This document shows, in pieces, positions 8,390 through 15,429 of a stretch of 16,796 nucleotides of DNA. The DNA is taken from NCBI GenBank assembly GCA_022448765.1, contig JAKUTI010000030.1:1-16796 (forward strand), in the 5' to 3' direction. Source of the stretch: Pseudomonadales bacterium (GTDB lineage Bacteria; Pseudomonadota; Gammaproteobacteria; Pseudomonadales; Azotimanducaceae). Every line of letters starts with the position of its first letter. Positions within the stretch are counted from its first letter, which is position 1. The position numbers and the translations under genes are program-made. The notes below the pieces were generated by a model. That model saw nothing but the letters and a program-made list of their open reading frames with translations. It did not search any database and was not told the DNA's origin.

Positions 8390-9188
8390 AAAGCTCATCG
8401 ACATTGTGGTCAAAGCCGGTTCGGAGATTCTCGACGTGTATGGCACTACCTTTGAAGTGAAAACTAAATCGGACGAATCGCCACTAACAGAAGCCGACTT
8501 GCGGGCACATCGCATCATCGTTAATGGACTCGCGGACATTGACTCAACGATACCGGTGATTTCTGAAGAGTCGGACGTGCCAAGCTTCAATGTGCGCAAG
8601 CGCTGGCGACGATACTGGCTCGTTGATCCGTTGGACGGGACTCGGGAATTCGTTAATCGAAACGGTGAATTTACCGTGAACATAGCGCTGATAGAGGCTA
8701 ACGAGCCGACATTCGGCATTGTAGGGGCTCCCGTACGCGGTGATCTCTACATTGGCGATGTCAAGAAATGTGAGGCGTTCCGGATCGTGGGGTCGTCGCG
8801 TGAACCGATAACAACCCGTAAATTGGGCAAAGACGGCATCACGGTCGTCACCAGTCGTTCGCATGGTGGTGAGCGCCTAGAGACGTTTCTAGAGAGCCTT
8901 GTCCCAGTATTCGGTCGGGTGGATCGTACGGCGATGGGTAGTTCGCTAAAGCTTTGTTTGTTAGCTGAAGGACTCGCCGATTTCTATCCCCGGCTGGGGC
9001 CAACATCTGAATGGGATATTGCTGCTGCGCAAGCGGTGTTGCAGGCGGCAGGAGGCTCGGTGCTTCAATGGGATGGCTCCCCGCTTATTTACAACTCCAA
9101 AGCGTCCTTGCTCAATCCAGATTTTATGGCCGTAGGCGATTCGTCTTTAAACTGGCCTAAGCTCCTGAAACCCAAATCGGTTAACTAG
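8376..9188 (+). CDS. cysQ: 3'(2'),5'-bisphosphate nucleotidase CysQ
   Basis: Hydrolyses 3'-phosphoadenosine 5'-phosphate (PAP), a by-product of sulfate assimilation and of ACP phosphopantetheinylation, to AMP; Mg-dependent, lithium-sensitive inositol monophosphatase fold. It has 270 residues. Metal-site motifs: SEES (E64, E65), DPLDGT (84-89) and EWDIAAAQAVLQAAGG (W213-D214). The phrase EFVNRNGEFTVNIALIE is nearly identical to the E. coli protein. GTG 8376 is chosen because GGAGG (8359-8363) precedes it, though the spacing of 12 nt is long; ATG 8382, two codons later, aligns with the E. coli MLDQ start and is equally possible. It overlaps nudE by 14 bp, implying coupling. PAP links it loosely to acpH in this window, since PAP is released when holo-ACP is made. 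Confidence 0.94.
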   Translation: MKMLEKLIDIVVKAGSEILDVYGTTFEVKTKSDESPLTEADLRAHRIIVNGLADIDSTIPVISEESDVPSFNVRKRWRRYWLVDPLDGTREFVNRNGEFTVNIALIEANEPTFGIVGAPVRGDLYIGDVKKCEAFRIVGSSREPITTRKLGKDGITVVTSRSHGGERLETFLESLVPVFGRVDRTAMGSSLKLCLLAEGLADFYPRLGPTSEWDIAAAQAVLQAAGGSVLQWDGSPLIYNSKASLLNPDFMAVGDSSLNWPKLLKPKSVN

Positions 9189-9194
9189 GACTTG

Positions 9195-9220
9195 TATAAT
9201 CGAGTACGCGTTTGAGGGGG
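9195..9220 (+). promoter_or_regulatory. Perfect -10 hexamer and strong ribosome site upstream of the thiolase gene
   Basis: TATAAT at 9195-9200 is a perfect -10 hexamer just after the cysQ stop; no good -35 is seen 16-18 bp upstream (the region reads CCAAAT), so it may need an activator. GAGGGGG at 9214-9220 is a strong Shine-Dalgarno 7 nt before the ATG at 9228. This suggests the thiolase gene is at least partly transcribed independently of nudE-cysQ. Confidence 0.4.
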
Positions 9221-9227
9221 TAGTGAC

Positions 9228-10367
9228 ATGACGGTAGCAATTGTAGGGGCTTCTGAGACGACCGAACTCGGACGGATCCCTAATTTGAGTCAACTGCAAC
9301 TGCACGCGGACGCGGCCTTGAATGCCATGGCCGATGCAAAAATCAAGCCGAGCGATATTGACGGTGTAGCAACGGCGGGGGCGTCTCCCACAGAGATAGT
9401 CCATTATCTTGGAATCGAGCCTCGTTGGGCTGACGGCACCTCCGTTGGCGGCTGCTCATTTATGCTACATGTTCGACACGCGGTGGCGGCCATCGAGGCG
9501 GGACATTGCAATACGGTGTTGATCACTCACGGAGAAAGTGGACGTTCTGGCGTTGGTCGCGGGGGTTTTTTTGGCGGTGGTGGCGGCGCGAGTCTCGCGG
9601 GGCAATTTGAAATGCCGTACGGACCCAATGGCCCGACAACCATGTTCACCATAGGCGTTCTTAGGTACATGAAAGAATACGGCCTCACTCACGAGCAGCT
9701 TGCGTCTGTCGCCGTCGTTCAACGGGAATGGGCGGGACTCAATCCACGAGCGATGTTTCGGGACCCGATCACGGTAGCGGACGTGTTGGAATCGAGAATG
9801 ATCGCCTACCCCTTTCACAAACTCGAATGTTGTTTGGTGACGGATGGGGGCGGCGCCTTGATACTGACAACGGCAGAACGGGCGACCGATTTTCCCACCA
9901 ACCCTGTTTACATCTTAGGTACCGGCGAAAGCGTGGAAACGCCCATGATCAGTCAGATGCAAGACTTAACGACCTCTCGTTCGTTCAGAATTGCGGGCAG
10001 GGACGCGATGCAATCAGCTGGAATAAATCATGACGACGTCGACCATTTGATGGTTTACGACGCGTTTGCCCACTTGCCCGTTTATGGATTGGAAGACCTG
10101 GGTTTTGTTGAGCGAGGCGAAGCAGGAGCGTTCATTGAGGAAGGTCATACTCGCCCAGGTGGCACACTTCCTCTGAATACGAACGGCGGTGGCCTCTCGT
10201 ATATGCATTCAGGAATGTACGGGATGTACGCATTACAAGAGAGTGTCCGGCAAATTCGAGGGACCGCCGCGGCTCAGGTTGCGGATGCCGAAGTTTCTGT
10301 GTGTCTGGGAGTAGGGGGAATGTTCGCTGCCAGCGGTTGCATCGTTATGGGTAGCCAGACTCGCTAA
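9228..10367 (+). CDS. Thiolase-like protein (SCP-x / lipid-transfer-protein thiolase family)
   Basis: A 379-residue member of the SCP-x-type thiolase family, acting on acyl-CoA thioesters. Visible: an N-terminal VAIVGASETTELGR opening, C76 in GGCSFMLHVRHA at the usual nucleophile position, a Gly-rich loop before LAGQFEMPYG, the late motif NTNGGGLSYMHSGMYG (317-332) and C359-L-G near the C-terminus in the place of the thiolase CxG motif. This subfamily includes true 3-ketoacyl-CoA thiolases and Ltp2-like retro-aldolases that cleave side-chain tertiary alcohols with a DUF35 partner. Here a cysteine is kept at the nucleophile position, which favours Claisen-type chemistry, but the assignment is open. 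No DUF35 (Zn-ribbon/OB) gene lies in the window, although many relatives have one adjacent. Strong ribosome site; transcribed toward the palindrome-rich intergenic region. Confidence 0.82.
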   Translation: MTVAIVGASETTELGRIPNLSQLQLHADAALNAMADAKIKPSDIDGVATAGASPTEIVHYLGIEPRWADGTSVGGCSFMLHVRHAVAAIEAGHCNTVLITHGESGRSGVGRGGFFGGGGGASLAGQFEMPYGPNGPTTMFTIGVLRYMKEYGLTHEQLASVAVVQREWAGLNPRAMFRDPITVADVLESRMIAYPFHKLECCLVTDGGGALILTTAERATDFPTNPVYILGTGESVETPMISQMQDLTTSRSFRIAGRDAMQSAGINHDDVDHLMVYDAFAHLPVYGLEDLGFVERGEAGAFIEEGHTRPGGTLPLNTNGGGLSYMHSGMYGMYALQESVRQIRGTAAAQVADAEVSVCLGVGGMFAASGCIVMGSQTR

Positions 10368-10399
10368 CGCAACGTCGGTTCTCGAAAAGAAAGAGGGTG

Positions 10400-10485
10400 T
10401 GGTCTCACTAACCGGGCCTGCAAGTGTGTTCGCCCTGCCGAGGAGAAGTACACTGTATATATATACAGACCGGCTAGTGAGACCA
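10400..10485. repeat. Inverted repeat, 16-bp arms, enclosing the SOS-box palindrome
   Basis: Left arm 10400-10415 TGGTCTCACTAACCGG and right arm 10470-10485 CCGGCTAGTGAGACCA are reverse complements with a single mismatch (A against C), separated by 54 bp. The palindrome at 10453-10468 sits directly inside the right arm. Neither arm is followed by a T tract on its outward strand, so a simple intrinsic terminator is not supported. It could be the ends of a very small inserted element, a long RNA hairpin, or a bipartite binding site. Confidence 0.7.
10453..10468. promoter_or_regulatory. Perfect LexA (SOS) box-like palindrome
   Basis: CTGTATATATATACAG is a perfect 16-bp palindrome and equals the core of the E. 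coli LexA consensus, CTGT-N8-ACAG with N8 being alternating AT. The flanks (CA before, AC after) do not extend the symmetry. A gammaproteobacterial LexA should bind it. The -10-like TATATA elements inside it could serve a promoter on either strand; on the minus strand TTGCTG lies 18 bp upstream of one. No confident gene lies immediately downstream in either direction, so the target is unknown. Confidence 0.55.
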
Positions 10486-10534
10486 GCAAATATACACACA
10501 ACAAATTTTGAAAAAAAGAACGTTTTGGTAGGTT

Positions 10535-10666
10535 TTGAAGACTGAAATAAAATTATCGAATTACATCAAGCGCTTACCGAATTCGATTCCATATTTCTTT
10601 CATTTTCTAGCGGTAATTAGAGCCTATTTTGTATTTCATTTGTGTTTCTATACTTTTTCGTTCTGA
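10535..10666 (+). CDS. Possible 43-residue hydrophobic small protein (doubtful)
   Basis: An open frame from TTG 10535 to TGA 10664-10666. The product would start MKTEIKLSNYIKRLP and continue as a very hydrophobic, aromatic-rich segment with the composition of a single membrane helix (IPYFFHFLAVI, then AYFVFHLCFYTF). It lies 67 bp downstream of the SOS-box palindrome on the plus strand, an arrangement that recalls SOS-controlled small membrane peptides such as TisB. Against it: the start is TTG, the only ribosome-site-like sequence (GGTAGG, 10527-10532) is just 2 nt away, and a T-rich region easily yields Phe/Tyr/Ile codons by chance. No family recognised. Confidence 0.15.
   Translation: MKTEIKLSNYIKRLPNSIPYFFHFLAVIRAYFVFHLCFYTFSF
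10555..10587. repeat. Nested palindrome in AT-rich intergenic DNA
   Basis: Outer arms ATCGAATT (10555-10562) and AATTCGAT (10580-10587) are exact reverse complements, and almost exactly at their centre sits the palindrome AAGCGCTT (10568-10575). Spacers are 5 and 4 bp. This looks like a possible operator or recombinase-type site, but it matches no site I can name; it does not fit the gammaproteobacterial dif sequence as I recall it. Confidence 0.45.
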
Positions 10667-10696
10667 CACAACTCCCGCAACTCGTGACTCGGGAAT

Positions 10697-10730
10697 GGGA
10701 TGTGATACCGATGGTTAGCGATCACATTCC
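10697..10730. terminator. Hairpin just beyond the carboxylase stop codon, possible terminator
   Basis: GGGATGTGAT (10697-10706) pairs with ATCACATTCC (10721-10730): nine Watson-Crick pairs plus one G-T, loop of 14. On the minus strand it begins 16 nt after the stop of the carboxylase gene, the right place for a 3' hairpin, but no U tract follows. It may stabilise the mRNA end or pause polymerase. The half sites TGTGAT / ATCACA resemble CRP half sites, but their separation is far too wide for CRP. Confidence 0.35.
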
Positions 10731-10745
10731 GCAGAATTTCGATCC

Positions 10746-13700
10746 TCACCACGCATCGATAATGGGGGTCCGTAATTGGGGTTCTTGGACCAAGGGAGCC
10801 CCGGCCTTCATCCCGGCGATGAGCCACATGCGGGTGTCTGCTGGATCGATAACGTCGTCTACTTCGAATACATGGCCGGCGTTTAGCCCCTTGCCCCTGT
10901 TGTACGCAGCCTCGACCATGCGTTCGTAAGCCGCTTGCCGTTCGCTCAGATCGTCGATGGCTTCGAGGCGCGCGCGCTGCCCAAGCTTCACTTGGCCTTC
11001 TAAACCCATACCTCCAAACTCGCTGGTTGGCCATGCGACAACGAAAGCAGGCAGACGGTGGTTTCCCCCACCCATGGCCTGAGCTCCTAACCCGTAGGCT
11101 TTACGTAGGATCACCATGTACGACGGGACCTTAATATTTGCACCGATAACGAACATACGCGCTGCGTGACGTACCAATCCCGTTTTCTCCACCTCCGGTC
11201 CGACCATGATTCCGGGACAATCGCAAAGCAAGAGCAGGGGGATTTGGAATGCGTCGCACATCTTCATAAACCGAGCAGCTTTGTCGGCGGCTTCGCTATC
11301 GATTGCTCCAGAGATAACGGCAGGGTTATTGGCGATGACGCCGATTGGGCGGCCTTCGATACGGATAAACGAGGTGACCATTGCGGTTCCAAAATTAGGG
11401 CGCAATTCGAGCACGGAATCCTTATCAGCGAGCGTGTCGATAAGTTGTCGAATGTCGTAAACGCGCAGACGATTTTCGGGGATAACATGACGGAGGAGCC
11501 TTTGGTCGTTGGCTTCCCAGTTATCAACCGGTCCTTGAAAGTAAGATAAATATTTTTTCGCCACGTGAACGGCCTCTGCTTCGTCCTTGACTGCTATGTC
11601 CACGACTCCACTCGGAACTTGTACAGACATCGGGCCGACTTCCTCGGGGCTGTACACGCCTAAGCCACCACCTTCAATCATGGCGGGGCCCCCAATTCCA
11701 ATGCTTGAGTTTTGGGTAGCTATGATGACGTCGCAACACCCGAGCAGGACCGCATTGCCAGCAAAGCAGAAGCCGGCATTTACACCAACAACGGGCACCC
11801 TCCCGCTGAGCTTGCTCAGTAGTGTCCAAGACGGTGTATTCAGCCCACCCCCACCTGAAATTTGTGGCGACCCCCCTTTGCCTGGTACCGCGTTCCGACT
11901 GCCCCCGCCGGCGCGACCACCCCCTCCCTCAGTAAATAGGACCAAAGGCGACTGGAGTTTTTCAGCCGTTTGGAACATACGATCCATCATTTTGTGGTTC
12001 ATGCCGCCTTGAGATCCGGCGAGCACTGAGTAGTCGTAGGACATCAAGACACAACGTGACTTGGATTCCTCGAAACGATCACCATTGACATGGCCCAGCC
12101 CCATCACGAGTCCGTCGGATGGCGCGTAGTCGAGCAGCTCGTCGACGCTCCCGTGAAGGGCTTGTCCCACTGCCAAGGAGCCGTATTGGATGAAAGATCC
12201 CTCGTCGGCCAAATCGTAGATATTCTCTCGCGCCGTACGACCCTCTTGTCGATGACGCTTCTCCACTTGTTTTTTGCGCGACTCGTCGGTGGTCAGAGCC
12301 CTTCGACGGATCACTTCAGCGAGGTCAGGTCGTGGGGTATCGAGATCTAACTCAACCTCGTCTTGTACCGCCTCGCCAGTGATCGTCCCTTCCTCGATGA
12401 TTAGGAACACTGATTCTTCTGGGACCGTGTCGCCTTCCGAGACCATTACCTCGCGCACCGTTCCGCTCACGGGGGCCTTAAACACGTGCTCCATTTTCAT
12501 GGCGTTAACGACGACCACCTCTTGACCGATCAGGACATCGTCCCCGGGAGCTGCCATTAGCGAAAGGATCGTTGACTGCATCGTTGCGCGAATGGGCACG
12601 ATTCCGTCAGCGTATTCGATTTCGTCAATCCCTCGAGCGCGTTCTTGTTCACGTTTTTCGCGACCTTGGCTTAACACTGCTAACGGGTCGTTGGCGTCAA
12701 CCTGAGCTCCCGCCAGGGCAACTTTAGAGTTTTTCCTCCCGGGATTGTCAGCGAGTTCACGCTTGGCGAGTATCCGATCAAGGTTGGCCTCTATGTAGCC
12801 CGTGTAAAGCCCGCCGCCTTGGACGTTTGGATCGTCGACGATGTTCATGAGCACCCCGAGGTTGGTATCGATGCCGTGGATAACGAATTCTCCGAGTGAT
12901 CGACGCGCGCGGTGAACCGCGTCGATGAAGCCTCCTTGCCCGCTGTGTACAACCAGCTTCGCTAGCAACGAATCATAGAGGCTGCTCGTTTCGTAACCTT
13001 CGTAACCGAACGTGTCGACCCGAATGCCGGGTCCTTGCGGCGGTCGAAATGATGACAATGTCCCGGTTTGAGGTAACGTAAGACCGTCCTTTTTCAAGGT
13101 CTCCATGTTTATCCGGAGTTGAATAGCAAACCCCCTTGGGGAAGGGGTTGCAGTCAGCCCCAATGATTCAAGCGTTTGCCCAGACGCTAAACCGAGCTGA
13201 GTGCGAACCAGATCTAGCCCGGTCACTTCCTCGGTGACCGTGTGTTCTACCTGTAGCCGTGGGTTTGCCTCTATAAAATAATAGGCGGCGTCTTCATTAA
13301 GGTTTGACCCGTCAACTAAAAACTCGAAGGTTCCGACGTTGTCGTATGCTGCCGATTCAGCCAGGTGGACGGCCGCTTCATGAATCGATCTCCGTAAAGC
13401 TTCGGGAAGTTGTGGTGAAGGGGCCACCTCGACGATTTTTTGATGTAGGCGTTGGATACTGCAATCACGCTCGCCCAGATGACGGATATTTCCTGCCCGA
13501 TCACCGACGATTTGGACTTCGATGTGCAGTGCATGTTCGACCATGAGTTCGCCGTACATGTCCCCTGAGCCGAAAGCGGCGTTTGCTTCTAGCGACCCGC
13601 GGTGCAGCGCATCTTCTATTTCGGTTCGATTCCTGATGATCCGCATACCCCTTCCGCCGCCGCCCGAGACGGCTTTTAGCATCATGCTGTGGTCGGGCTG

Positions 13701-14150
13701 AATCGAGTCAAAAAAATCGGTAGCGGTCTGGACGTCCGTAATGACGAGGGAGGCAGGCAGTACGGGGATGTCGTTTGCTAGAGCCAGTTCCCTTGCTCGT
13801 AATTTGTCTCCAAAAAGCTCCAAGGTGTTGGGATTGGGCCCCACGAAAATGATGTTCGCGTCTTGGCAAGCGCGGGCAAAGTGATGGTTTTCTGCAAGGA
13901 AGCCGTAGCCAGGATGAACGGCGTCACAATTATATTGTTTGGCGACGTCAATAATTTGTTCAATGTCGAGGTAGGCAGCGGCGCCCGTGCCCTCTAACCT
14001 AACCGGCGTATCGGACGACAGTGCGTGCAAGGCGTTTTGATCGTCGTCTGGAAAAACGCTCACGGTGGTAATGCCCATCTCGTGAGCCGTTCGCTGAATG
14101 CGGACAGCGATTTCACCGCGGTTCGCGATAAGTAGATTACTGATCGTCAC
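10746..14150 (-). CDS. Single-chain acyl-CoA carboxylase: biotin carboxylase + BCCP + carboxyltransferase
   Basis: One 1134-residue chain holding all parts of a biotin-dependent acyl-CoA carboxylase. Biotin carboxylase about 1-460: LLIANRGEIAVRI at the start, HPGYGFLAEN (79-88), ATP-grasp loop GGGGRGMR (163-170), EANPRLQVEH (294-303). A linker of about 50 residues is followed by the biotin carrier, about 515-586, with the biotinylated lysine K552 in AMKME. The carboxyltransferase, about 605-1134, has both the beta-type half (ENIYDLADEGSF; VNAGFCFAGNA) and the alpha-type half (GIMVGPEVEKTG; YGLGAQAMGGG). This order and size match the single-chain long-chain acyl-CoA carboxylases (LCC) described structurally from Mycobacterium avium, not the multi-subunit Acc/Pcc enzymes. 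Expected reaction: ATP + bicarbonate + acyl-CoA to 2-carboxyacyl-CoA; substrate not predictable. GTG start with GGAGG 6 nt upstream. A Gly-rich insertion is seen at about 742-769. Confidence 0.93.
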   Translation of the reverse strand: MTISNLLIANRGEIAVRIQRTAHEMGITTVSVFPDDDQNALHALSSDTPVRLEGTGAAAYLDIEQIIDVAKQYNCDAVHPGYGFLAENHHFARACQDANIIFVGPNPNTLELFGDKLRARELALANDIPVLPASLVITDVQTATDFFDSIQPDHSMMLKAVSGGGGRGMRIIRNRTEIEDALHRGSLEANAAFGSGDMYGELMVEHALHIEVQIVGDRAGNIRHLGERDCSIQRLHQKIVEVAPSPQLPEALRRSIHEAAVHLAESAAYDNVGTFEFLVDGSNLNEDAAYYFIEANPRLQVEHTVTEEVTGLDLVRTQLGLASGQTLESLGLTATPSPRGFAIQLRINMETLKKDGLTLPQTGTLSSFRPPQGPGIRVDTFGYEGYETSSLYDSLLAKLVVHSGQGGFIDAVHRARRSLGEFVIHGIDTNLGVLMNIVDDPNVQGGGLYTGYIEANLDRILAKRELADNPGRKNSKVALAGAQVDANDPLAVLSQGREKREQERARGIDEIEYADGIVPIRATMQSTILSLMAAPGDDVLIGQEVVVVNAMKMEHVFKAPVSGTVREVMVSEGDTVPEESVFLIIEEGTITGEAVQDEVELDLDTPRPDLAEVIRRRALTTDESRKKQVEKRHRQEGRTARENIYDLADEGSFIQYGSLAVGQALHGSVDELLDYAPSDGLVMGLGHVNGDRFEESKSRCVLMSYDYSVLAGSQGGMNHKMMDRMFQTAEKLQSPLVLFTEGGGGRAGGGSRNAVPGKGGSPQISGGGGLNTPSWTLLSKLSGRVPVVGVNAGFCFAGNAVLLGCCDVIIATQNSSIGIGGPAMIEGGGLGVYSPEEVGPMSVQVPSGVVDIAVKDEAEAVHVAKKYLSYFQGPVDNWEANDQRLLRHVIPENRLRVYDIRQLIDTLADKDSVLELRPNFGTAMVTSFIRIEGRPIGVIANNPAVISGAIDSEAADKAARFMKMCDAFQIPLLLLCDCPGIMVGPEVEKTGLVRHAARMFVIGANIKVPSYMVILRKAYGLGAQAMGGGNHRLPAFVVAWPTSEFGGMGLEGQVKLGQRARLEAIDDLSERQAAYERMVEAAYNRGKGLNAGHVFEVDDVIDPADTRMWLIAGMKAGAPLVQEPQLRTPIIDAW

Positions 14151-14413
14151 GTAGAACCTCCCCCCAGACCCCAGCTCTTAAGACCAGCGCTGCAAGATAC
14201 ACGCATGGGAGAAGAGACTGAAGGTCGAGGGGAAACTCTGCCTTTTAGTCTAGGGGTGGTGAGTGTGCTTAGCCGGTCAACAATAGTAGATCGGGCTTTG
14301 GGGACTTTTGCCTGCAAGTCGAAGAGCTCCTAAGATGGTGCAACCCCGAGAGGCTGGTGCACGCAAGGGGACGCTGGCAACTGACTCACACGACGATAGG
14401 TAGGTTTGACAGG
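14151..14413. promoter_or_regulatory. Divergent control region between the carboxylase and the PhyH gene
   Basis: Start-to-start gap of 263 bp (206 bp if PhyH starts at 14357). On the minus strand a strong ribosome site (GGGGGGAGG complement, 14156-14164) precedes the carboxylase GTG. On the plus strand TTGCCT (14308-14313) and TAAGAT (14331-14336), each 4 of 6 to consensus, are 17 bp apart and form a possible PhyH promoter. No clear promoter was found for the carboxylase, and no convincing operator palindrome; GACTT / AAGTC (14303-14319) makes a small hairpin overlapping the -35. Confidence 0.35.
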
Positions 14414-15256
14414 GTGATTATTACCGAAGCAATGCGAGAGTCGTTTCAACGTGATGGCTACCTGGTCATGCCATCGGTTTTTGACTCAGATGAAGTGCGG
14501 AGTATGGCGGTAGAGGCGGACTTTATATTGGAGCTCGTAATCAATTCTACTTTGTGCAATGACCGTCAAAGCGGCCGGCTCGATATAAGGCGGAGCGCGT
14601 CAAACCGCATGATCGTGAGAAAGATCCAGCCCATTATCGATCTCTCTCTGGTGCTGGCTAAGTTTTCCGATGACCCACGTCTCATCGAACCCATAGAGCA
14701 ATTTATGGGTGATACGCCCGTCCTCATGGAAGAGAAACTTAACTACAAACAACCCGTTTCCGTTGAGTATGACTTTCGTGTGCCGCGAGAAGATGATGGA
14801 TTCCCGATCCACAACGATTGGGCATATTACAGAGTGAACGGCTATCCACCCGCCGTCATTTCGTCCGCATTGTCGATTGATGATTCGCTTCGTGACAACG
14901 GACCCATACAGGTTTTCCCGGGCTCGCATCTTAAACATGTCGAACATGTGGGGGTTGGCATGGGGTTAGGAGTCCCTGTAGGTACGGTACGCATGGACGA
15001 TGCGGTGCCCATACTTGCTCCGGCAGGCTCGGTGATGTTTTTTCACAGTCGGTTGATTCATACCTCAACGCCCAACACCACAAACCGTTCGAGGCGGATG
15101 ATGATATACAGCCACTATCCGGCTGCGGCCGATATGGGCGTTGACGTTCGCAACGGCCCTATTCGCTTGCGTGAATCTCCATGGGAGTGGGACTACCTGC
15201 GCCAGCGCGATGCTGGGCATTACGTTGACGCCTTTCGAGTGGAAGCTTCGGGATAA
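14414..15256 (+). CDS. PhyH (phytanoyl-CoA dioxygenase) family Fe(II)/2-oxoglutarate oxygenase
   Basis: About 280 residues with the double-stranded beta-helix fold of Fe(II)/2-oxoglutarate hydroxylases. Numbered from GTG 14414, the iron ligands are H133-N-D135 (in FPIHNDWAYY) and H216 (RLIHTSTPN), and R227 or R228 should bind 2-oxoglutarate. NGPIQVFPGSH (about 162-172) is the usual PhyH phrase, and RDGYLVMPSVFDSDEV near the start is the typical N-terminus. Substrates across the family range from acyl-CoAs to small natural products, so the one here is unknown. Start: GTG 14414 gives VIITEAMRESFQRDGYLV, similar to relatives, and has AGG 9 nt upstream; GTG 14357 (299 aa) and ATG 14432 are alternatives. 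Divergent from the acyl-CoA carboxylase, which makes an acyl-CoA or carboxylic acid substrate worth considering. Confidence 0.87.
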   Translation: MIITEAMRESFQRDGYLVMPSVFDSDEVRSMAVEADFILELVINSTLCNDRQSGRLDIRRSASNRMIVRKIQPIIDLSLVLAKFSDDPRLIEPIEQFMGDTPVLMEEKLNYKQPVSVEYDFRVPREDDGFPIHNDWAYYRVNGYPPAVISSALSIDDSLRDNGPIQVFPGSHLKHVEHVGVGMGLGVPVGTVRMDDAVPILAPAGSVMFFHSRLIHTSTPNTTNRSRRMMIYSHYPAAADMGVDVRNGPIRLRESPWEWDYLRQRDAGHYVDAFRVEASG

Positions 15257-15429
15257 GTGAAAAAGGCCGATGTAAGGCAACGGACAAATAGGTAGAGTCA
15301 ACCGAATAAAAGCGGTGTTGATACAACCATCGAGGTAACTCCGAAGCGTGACTGACGGAGAGCTTTTCGGTGATCACGATGCTCGGCACGACAAAGACTG
15401 TTGATGATTGGGGGGTATCAGGGAATCGA

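Larger units (their letters stand above)
10368..10745. other. 378-bp convergent intergenic region, palindrome-rich and partly AT-rich
   Basis: Lies between the 3' ends of the thiolase and carboxylase genes. From about 10486 to 10670 it is visibly AT-rich compared with its neighbours. It holds an outer inverted repeat (10400-10415 / 10470-10485), a perfect SOS-box-like palindrome (10453-10468), a nested palindrome (10555-10587), a 43-codon hydrophobic reading frame (10535-10666) and a hairpin next to the carboxylase stop (10697-10730). No T-tract terminator of classic form was found for either gene. The base composition and repeats suggest an inserted or decayed element rather than simple spacer. 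Confidence 0.6.

Noticed and set aside
10233..10499. 88-codon minus-strand frame that starts just upstream of the SOS-box palindrome
   Set aside because: Most of it is antisense to the thiolase 3' end; composition is Ser/Thr-rich with no domain. It begins before the palindrome, so the box would lie inside it.
10453..10587. Possible dif or other Xer recombination site
   Set aside because: Neither palindrome matches the gammaproteobacterial dif arms, as far as I can recall them.
10701..10726. CRP-like half sites TGTGAT and ATCACA
   Set aside because: The half sites are separated by 14 bp rather than the spacing of a CRP site, and they lie next to a stop codon, so a hairpin is the simpler reading.
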